Source of the DNA: a bacterium
GTDB lineage: Bacteria > Vulcanimicrobiota > Vulcanimicrobiia > Vulcanimicrobiales > Vulcanimicrobiaceae
Direction: 5' to 3'
Assembly (NCBI GenBank): GCA_021794175.1
Contig: JAJYRI010000017.1
Coordinates: 1-33,666, forward strand
DNA: 33,666 bases
Below, in pieces: positions 30,445 to 33,666 of the stretch (within the stretch, counting starts at the first letter, position 1; each line of letters opens with the position of its first letter). The position numbers and the translations under genes were made by a program. The notes under the pieces were generated by a model. The model saw only the letters and a list, made by a program, of their open reading frames with translations, made no database searches and was not told the DNA's origin.

Positions 30445-31491
30445 TTACCAGCCGCCCGAGTCGCCGCCCCCGCCCATGTCGCCGCCGCCGAAGCCGCCGC
30501 CGCCCATATCGCCGAAGCCGCCGCTGCCGAAATCACCGCCGCTGGCGCCGCCCATATCGGCCTGCCCGGCATCCCCGCCCCACCCGCCGGCGTCGGGCGC
30601 GCCCATCTGCGAGGCGTCGGCGATATTCGGGCCGCCGCCCATCATGCCGCCACCACCCATCATGCCGCCGCCGCCGAAGAGCTGGTTGCCCAGCCAAGCG
30701 CCGCCGAGCCCGCCGAGGAGACCGCTGAAGAAGCCGCCGCCCATCATGCCACCGCCGCCGTAACCCATCGGCGAGCCCATCGGCGCGCCGCCGGTCGGCC
30801 CGACCGGGCCCGCGGGCGGGCCGGCCATCGGGCCGTAGGGCGGGCGCTGCGCCGAGGCACGCATAATCGAACGTACGACGAGAAAACCGATGATAAAGAC
30901 GATCAACCAAAACACGACGTTCGGTCCTTTCCGGGCTTGTACCGGTGATGCGATACCCGCAGCGGGTATCGTCGCGGGCGCGCCGTAGGAGCGCACCGGC
31001 GCGTTGGCATTCTGCAGCGAGCCGAGATGCGAGCGATAGATGCCGACAAGCGTTCCCGCTGCATCGGTGATGCCGCCGTTAAAATCGGCGGCCTTAAATT
31101 GTGCTTCCATCGCTTGCCGAATCGGCGCGATAATCGACGGCGTAAACCAACCCGCTCGCACGCCTGCGGCGTCGGGCACGATAATATCTTTATGCTCGGC
31201 CATCGCGACGAAGATCATCACGCCGTTGACGGCGTACTGCGAAAACGCCTGTTGCGCTGCGACATGCAGCCCGGTGCCGCCGAGCGATGGAACGGTGACG
31301 ACGACGACCTGTTTCCCGGTCTGGGCGTTGAACGCGCTCAGACTGCTATCGAGTCGCGCGACCGTCGAGGGCGAGAGCATATTCGCGCCGTCATGCACGA
31401 AACTCGCCGCTTGCGCGGCAAGGGGGAACGCCAGCGCCGCACCTGCGGCGAGCGTTGCGGAGAGTCGAGCCCATCGGCTGCGAAGGTTCAT
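30445..31491 (-). CDS. TPM-domain membrane protein with Gly/Met-rich tail (YgcG-like)
   Basis: The 348-aa protein starts with a signal peptide ending AAQA (about residue 28). The TPM domain follows (about 29-155: FVHDGANMLSPSTVARLDSSLSAF, GKQVVVVTVPSL, VMIFVAMAEHKDIIV). One membrane helix is seen at about 193-213 (VVFWLIVFIIGFLVV). Residues 230-348 are an unusual low-complexity tail of Gly, Met, Pro and Asp (GGGMMGGG repeats). TPM domains occur in proteins linked to photosystem repair and to bacterial envelope quality control; the bacterial role is not well defined. It is separated by 68 nt from the small membrane gene that ends the rsfS operon. Confidence 0.9.
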   Translation of the reverse strand: MNLRSRWARLSATLAAGAALAFPLAAQAASFVHDGANMLSPSTVARLDSSLSAFNAQTGKQVVVVTVPSLGGTGLHVAAQQAFSQYAVNGVMIFVAMAEHKDIIVPDAAGVRAGWFTPSIIAPIRQAMEAQFKAADFNGGITDAAGTLVGIYRSHLGSLQNANAPVRSYGAPATIPAAGIASPVQARKGPNVVFWLIVFIIGFLVVRSIMRASAQRPPYGPMAGPPAGPVGPTGGAPMGSPMGYGGGGMMGGGFFSGLLGGLGGAWLGNQLFGGGGMMGGGGMMGGGPNIADASQMGAPDAGGWGGDAGQADMGGASGGDFGSGGFGDMGGGGFGGGDMGGGGDSGGW

Positions 31492-31559
31492 CGGGTAACT
31501 GCTTCCTCCGCGCCGTACTACCGCGCGGTGTGGGGGAGTGTTTCGGAGGCGAGCTCCGC

Positions 31560-31724
31560 TTACGGCGCTCCGGATCCGCCGAGGTGCACGCTCATCGCGA
31601 GCACGCCGCCGGCGACCGTGAAGATGAAGATGCCGAGGAAAATCCAGACGCCGAAGCGCAGCATGCGCGAAAAGCGTTGACGTTCGGCCTTGGTTTTGTG
31701 GACGACGCGGGCGCGCGTGCTCAT
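31560..31724 (-). CDS. small single-pass membrane protein in the rsfS operon (54 aa)
   Basis: The 54-aa product starts MSTRARVVHKTKAERQRFSR, a strongly basic stretch. One hydrophobic helix follows (FGVWIFLGIFIFTVAGGVLA), then a short tail (MSVHLGGSGAP). The basic N terminus predicts an inside-facing end. The ATG overlaps the rsfS stop codon (ATGA), a typical coupled arrangement, which makes this very short frame convincing. It is too short for many gene finders. No family is recognised. Confidence 0.72.
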   Translation of the reverse strand: MSTRARVVHKTKAERQRFSRMLRFGVWIFLGIFIFTVAGGVLAMSVHLGGSGAP

Positions 31725-32065
31725 GCTTGCTCCTCTCGGCTGATCGGTAAAGGCTCTCCCCAGAGCCGCTCCAGATTGTAGAACGTCCGCTGCTCCGGCG
31801 TAAAGATGTGCACGATCACCGAGCCGAGATCGAGCAGTATCCAGCTTCCTTCGGCGTAGCCTTCGACGCGCGCGACCCGCCCTCCCGAAGCCTCGACCGC
31901 CTCGACGATCGCATCGGCGATCGCGCGGGTCTGAATCTTCGAGCGCCCGGTAACCAATGCGAAATAGTCGGCGAGGATCGTCCTGGAGCTGACCTCCATC
32001 GCCTCGAACTCCTCGCCCTTCTTCTCTTCCGCGGCGGCGCGGACGATATCAATGAGTGCTGACAG
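31721..32065 (-). CDS. rsfS: ribosome silencing factor RsfS
   Basis: RsfS binds ribosomal protein uL14 and blocks subunit joining when nutrients are scarce. The conserved core is IADYFALVTGRSKIQTRAIADAIVE-like, followed by VEGYAEGSWILLDLGSVIVHIF and TPEQRTFYNLERLW, all hallmarks of the family. The first ATG in frame (31999) gives only 92 aa and removes the usual N-terminal helix. The frame continues upstream with IDIVRAAAEEKKGEEFEA, exactly the kind of helix RsfS proteins have, and a CTG at 32065 lies about 6 nt after GGAAGG. A CTG start would give 114 aa, the normal length, and overlap yqeK by 17 nt. If a strict start is needed, use 31999. Confidence 0.9.
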   Translation of the reverse strand: MSALIDIVRAAAEEKKGEEFEAMEVSSRTILADYFALVTGRSKIQTRAIADAIVEAVEASGGRVARVEGYAEGSWILLDLGSVIVHIFTPEQRTFYNLERLWGEPLPISREEQA

Positions 32066-32645
32066 TGGAAACCTTCCCTTTCATACGTGAGAACGTATCC
32101 AATGCGGCTTTCGTCCTCGGAGCGATCTCGTACCCGCGGCTGCGCGAATAGGCGACCGTGCGTTCGAGCGTAGCATACATCGCCGCATCGAGATCCTGCA
32201 GGGCCAGCTCCCAGAGCGCGCCTCGCTCGGCATAATCGCGCTCCGGTTCGAGCGCGTCGGCGAGGAAGAGCAACCGGGCGAGCGGCGACATCTCCGCTGC
32301 GCCGAGCGTATGGGCGGAGATCGCCGCGGCGATCTCCGGGTCGCGTACCGAAAAGCGTTCCTCGGCGAGCATCGCGCCGAGCGGTGCGTGCAGCACGATG
32401 GGATTGCGCCGTTCGAATTCATCGACCCGATAGGCACGGCGGGTCGCCTCTTCGAGCAACCGCGAAGCGGGCCAGAGGCGCGCCAGATCGTGCAGCAATC
32501 CCGCAGTGCGCGCGCGCGACGCATCGAGGCCGTGTCGCATCGCCAAGAGCTCCGCGCAGCGTGCGACGCGAATGCTGTGCTCGGCGCGATGGTTTTGCCC
32601 GATCTGCGCGCGCATCGCACGCGCGATCTCGGTGTAGCGATTCAC
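32049..32645 (-). CDS. yqeK: YqeK-type HD-domain hydrolase (Ap4A hydrolase)
   Basis: The 198-aa HD-superfamily protein carries the metal ligands in RAEHSIRVARCAELLA and LLHDLARLWP, then HAPLGAMLAEERF and SAHTLGAAEMSPLARLLFLADALEP, the signature order of YqeK, whose members split diadenosine tetraphosphate symmetrically. The GTG at 32645 overlaps the rimI stop codon (GTGA), so translation is coupled. The longer frame to 32711 overlaps rimI and is not used. yqeK before rsfS is a common bacterial order. Confidence 0.92.
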   Translation of the reverse strand: MNRYTEIARAMRAQIGQNHRAEHSIRVARCAELLAMRHGLDASRARTAGLLHDLARLWPASRLLEEATRRAYRVDEFERRNPIVLHAPLGAMLAEERFSVRDPEIAAAISAHTLGAAEMSPLARLLFLADALEPERDYAERGALWELALQDLDAAMYATLERTVAYSRSRGYEIAPRTKAALDTFSRMKGKVSTVSTH

Positions 32646-33178
32646 GCGAGTTTTGCGCGGAGCGCGTCCAAGCGCGCGCGATAGAGCTCGCCCTGAAGGT
32701 TCCCCGCCCACATCACCAACGCGCTCTCGTTGTTGTCGCTATAGTACGATTTCCGCGTCGTTACGGTGGTAAAGCCGTATTTCTGGTAGAGCTGCTGCGC
32801 GGAGACGTTGCTCTCGCGAACCTCCAGCGTCATCCATGCCGCCCCGAGTTCGATCGCCGTATCGAGCAGATGCAATAACATGCGCTCGCCGTAGCGACGC
32901 CCGCGCAAATCGGGATCGACCGCGATCGTCGTTACGTGCGAATCTTCGAGAATCACCCAGATGCCGCCGTAAGCGACGATGCGCGAACCGACGCGGCCGA
33001 CGAAGTAATGCGCGAGTTTATTCGAGCGCAGTTCGTTGGCGAATGCGTCGTGCGGCCATTGCGTCGAGAACGAGAGCAGTTCGATGCGCGTGACCGCCGA
33101 GATATCCTCCAGCTGCATCGCTTCGATCCGCAGCGGTTCGGGGGCGCTCGCATGCGTGGGGTCGAGATCGAGCTTCAC
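32642..33178 (-). CDS. rimI: RimI-like N-acetyltransferase (GNAT)
   Basis: RimI acetylates the N-terminal alanine of ribosomal protein bS18, and in many genomes it stands next to tsaB. The 178-aa product shows the GNAT fold: LSFSTQWPHDAFANEL, then DSHVTTIAVDPDLRGRRYGERML (the acetyl-CoA loop RGRRYG) and TLEVRESNVSAQQLYQKYGFTTVTTRKSYY, which is the RimI signature. About 15 extra residues precede the usual N terminus. The GTG at 33178 overlaps the tsaB stop codon (GTGA). Confidence 0.93.
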   Translation of the reverse strand: MKLDLDPTHASAPEPLRIEAMQLEDISAVTRIELLSFSTQWPHDAFANELRSNKLAHYFVGRVGSRIVAYGGIWVILEDSHVTTIAVDPDLRGRRYGERMLLHLLDTAIELGAAWMTLEVRESNVSAQQLYQKYGFTTVTTRKSYYSDNNESALVMWAGNLQGELYRARLDALRAKLA

Positions 33179-33666
33179 GTGCGCGTCGGGATCTTCGCGG
33201 CGGGCGCCTCGCCGTAATTGGCGACGAGCGCATGCGGCGAGGCGGCGGCAGGAATGGTGCGCGCGAGGCGCGCGAGCGCGAGGACGGGCGATGGGACCGG
33301 CGGTAACGAGAACACGGGCTGCCCGCGTTCGGCGAGCAGAGCCGCGACGCCCGCCATCGCCCCCGCGAGCGCAAGCGGCTCCGGCAGCGGATGCGGCAGC
33401 AGCTCCGCGAGCGTCGCCGCGATCTCCCCCGAGGCACGCCGCTCGCCGGCAGAGCTGCAGAGCCGCGCCGAAATGATTCCGGGGCGCCCTTCGACGACCG
33501 CGAGCCGTGGAAGCGCGGTCGCCCCCGCTTCGAGCACGTCGAACGAGGAAAGCCCGACCAGCGGCAGCTTCCATGCCAGCGCGAGCGCCTTCGCGTAACT
33601 CAACGCGACGCGTAGCCCGGTGAAGCTCCCCGGGCCGAGGCCGACGGCGATGCGATCGATCGCGCC
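33175..33666 (-). CDS. tsaB: TsaB, tRNA threonylcarbamoyladenosine factor (5' end outside the window)
   Basis: The product is the TsaB partner of TsaD in making t6A at position 37 of ANN-reading tRNAs. The visible 163 residues run from the window end. They begin AIDRIAVGLGPGSFTGLRVAL-like, the conserved TsaB segment, then SYAKALALAWKLPLVGLSSFDVL. The start codon and roughly the first 60-70 residues lie beyond 33666. The tail is Ala/Pro rich, as often in high-GC relatives. The stop overlaps the rimI GTG start. Confidence 0.92.
   Translation of the reverse strand, partial: GAIDRIAVGLGPGSFTGLRVALSYAKALALAWKLPLVGLSSFDVLEAGATALPRLAVVEGRPGIISARLCSSAGERRASGEIAATLAELLPHPLPEPLALAGAMAGVAALLAERGQPVFSLPPVPSPVLALARLARTIPAAASPHALVANYGEAPAAKIPTRT

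Noticed and set aside
30445-30800. Gly/Met repeats as a possible CRISPR or tandem DNA repeat
   Set aside because: They are in-frame low-complexity coding sequence of the TPM protein, with no spacer structure.
29152-30948. + strand frame of 598 aa opposite the BNR protein and TPM tail
   Set aside because: It is the antisense shadow of repeat-rich and Gly-rich genes; the Ala/His/Pro repeats at its end mirror the GGGMMGGG tail.

Overview
This is a 33.7 kb piece of a high-GC bacterial chromosome with two very different parts. Positions 1-5629 are a mobile block. Positions 5754-33666 are ordinary, densely packed genes, most of them high in GC. The mixture of a LuxR-type large ATPase regulator, a sortilin/BNR-repeat secreted protein, an S10 serine carboxypeptidase homologue and comEC/comEA suggests a soil or acid-habitat phylum such as Candidatus Eremiobacterota (WPS-2). 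That placement is an impression from gene content, not a phylogeny. The conserved run tsaB-rimI-yqeK-rsfS on the minus strand, together with leuS, shows the host is a normal bacterium and the contig is chromosomal.

Mobile block (1-5629). Two IS1595-type (ISXO2-like) elements stand head to tail. Element A (2-2307, 24-bp perfect terminal inverted repeats) and element B (2316-5600, 25-bp inverted repeats with 2 mismatches) are separated by the 8-bp sequence attatata. The same 8 bp follows B, and a third, solitary IS end (5609-5629) follows that. Each element has a 308-aa zinc-ribbon/DDE transposase on the minus strand and passenger genes. A carries a 268-aa uncharacterised protein and two small proteins. 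B carries a ClpP-fold serine protease of the SDH_sah type and four small proteins. Several genes in the block have a -10 hexamer 6-8 nt before the start codon, which predicts leaderless mRNAs. The -35 of both transposase promoters lies inside the terminal repeat. Both elements encode a related tiny protein with a 'VPK..(V/I)..AE' core.

Candidate RiPP cluster (5754-12995). A 2-Cys peroxiredoxin and a CxxC thioredoxin-fold protein lead into a fused TfuA-YcaO enzyme, a SAM methyltransferase and a 94-aa peptide. The peptide looks like a leader followed by a 13-residue core ([13 protein letters not shown]). TfuA plus YcaO is the enzyme pair known for making backbone thioamides, so I read this as a thioamidated-peptide (RiPP) locus of an undescribed type. 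A LuxR-type large ATPase regulator converges on it and overlaps the last 14 nt of the peptide gene. A small PAS-like gene diverges from the regulator.

12.6-20.6 kb: a secreted M1-aminopeptidase relative that has lost every zinc-ligand residue; comEC; an NAD-dependent sugar epimerase; a repeat-bearing spacer; then an AT-richer three-gene operon (Tat-type lipoprotein plus two small membrane proteins) that looks acquired.

20.6-33.7 kb: leuS, comEA, an AMP-forming acyl-CoA ligase, an S10 peptidase, a large secreted BNR-repeat protein, a TPM-domain membrane protein, and the operon tsaB (cut by the window end)-rimI-yqeK-rsfS-small membrane protein. That operon is joined by 4-nt GTGA/ATGA overlaps at three junctions and a 17-nt overlap at yqeK/rsfS. 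No rRNA, tRNA or CRISPR array was seen.
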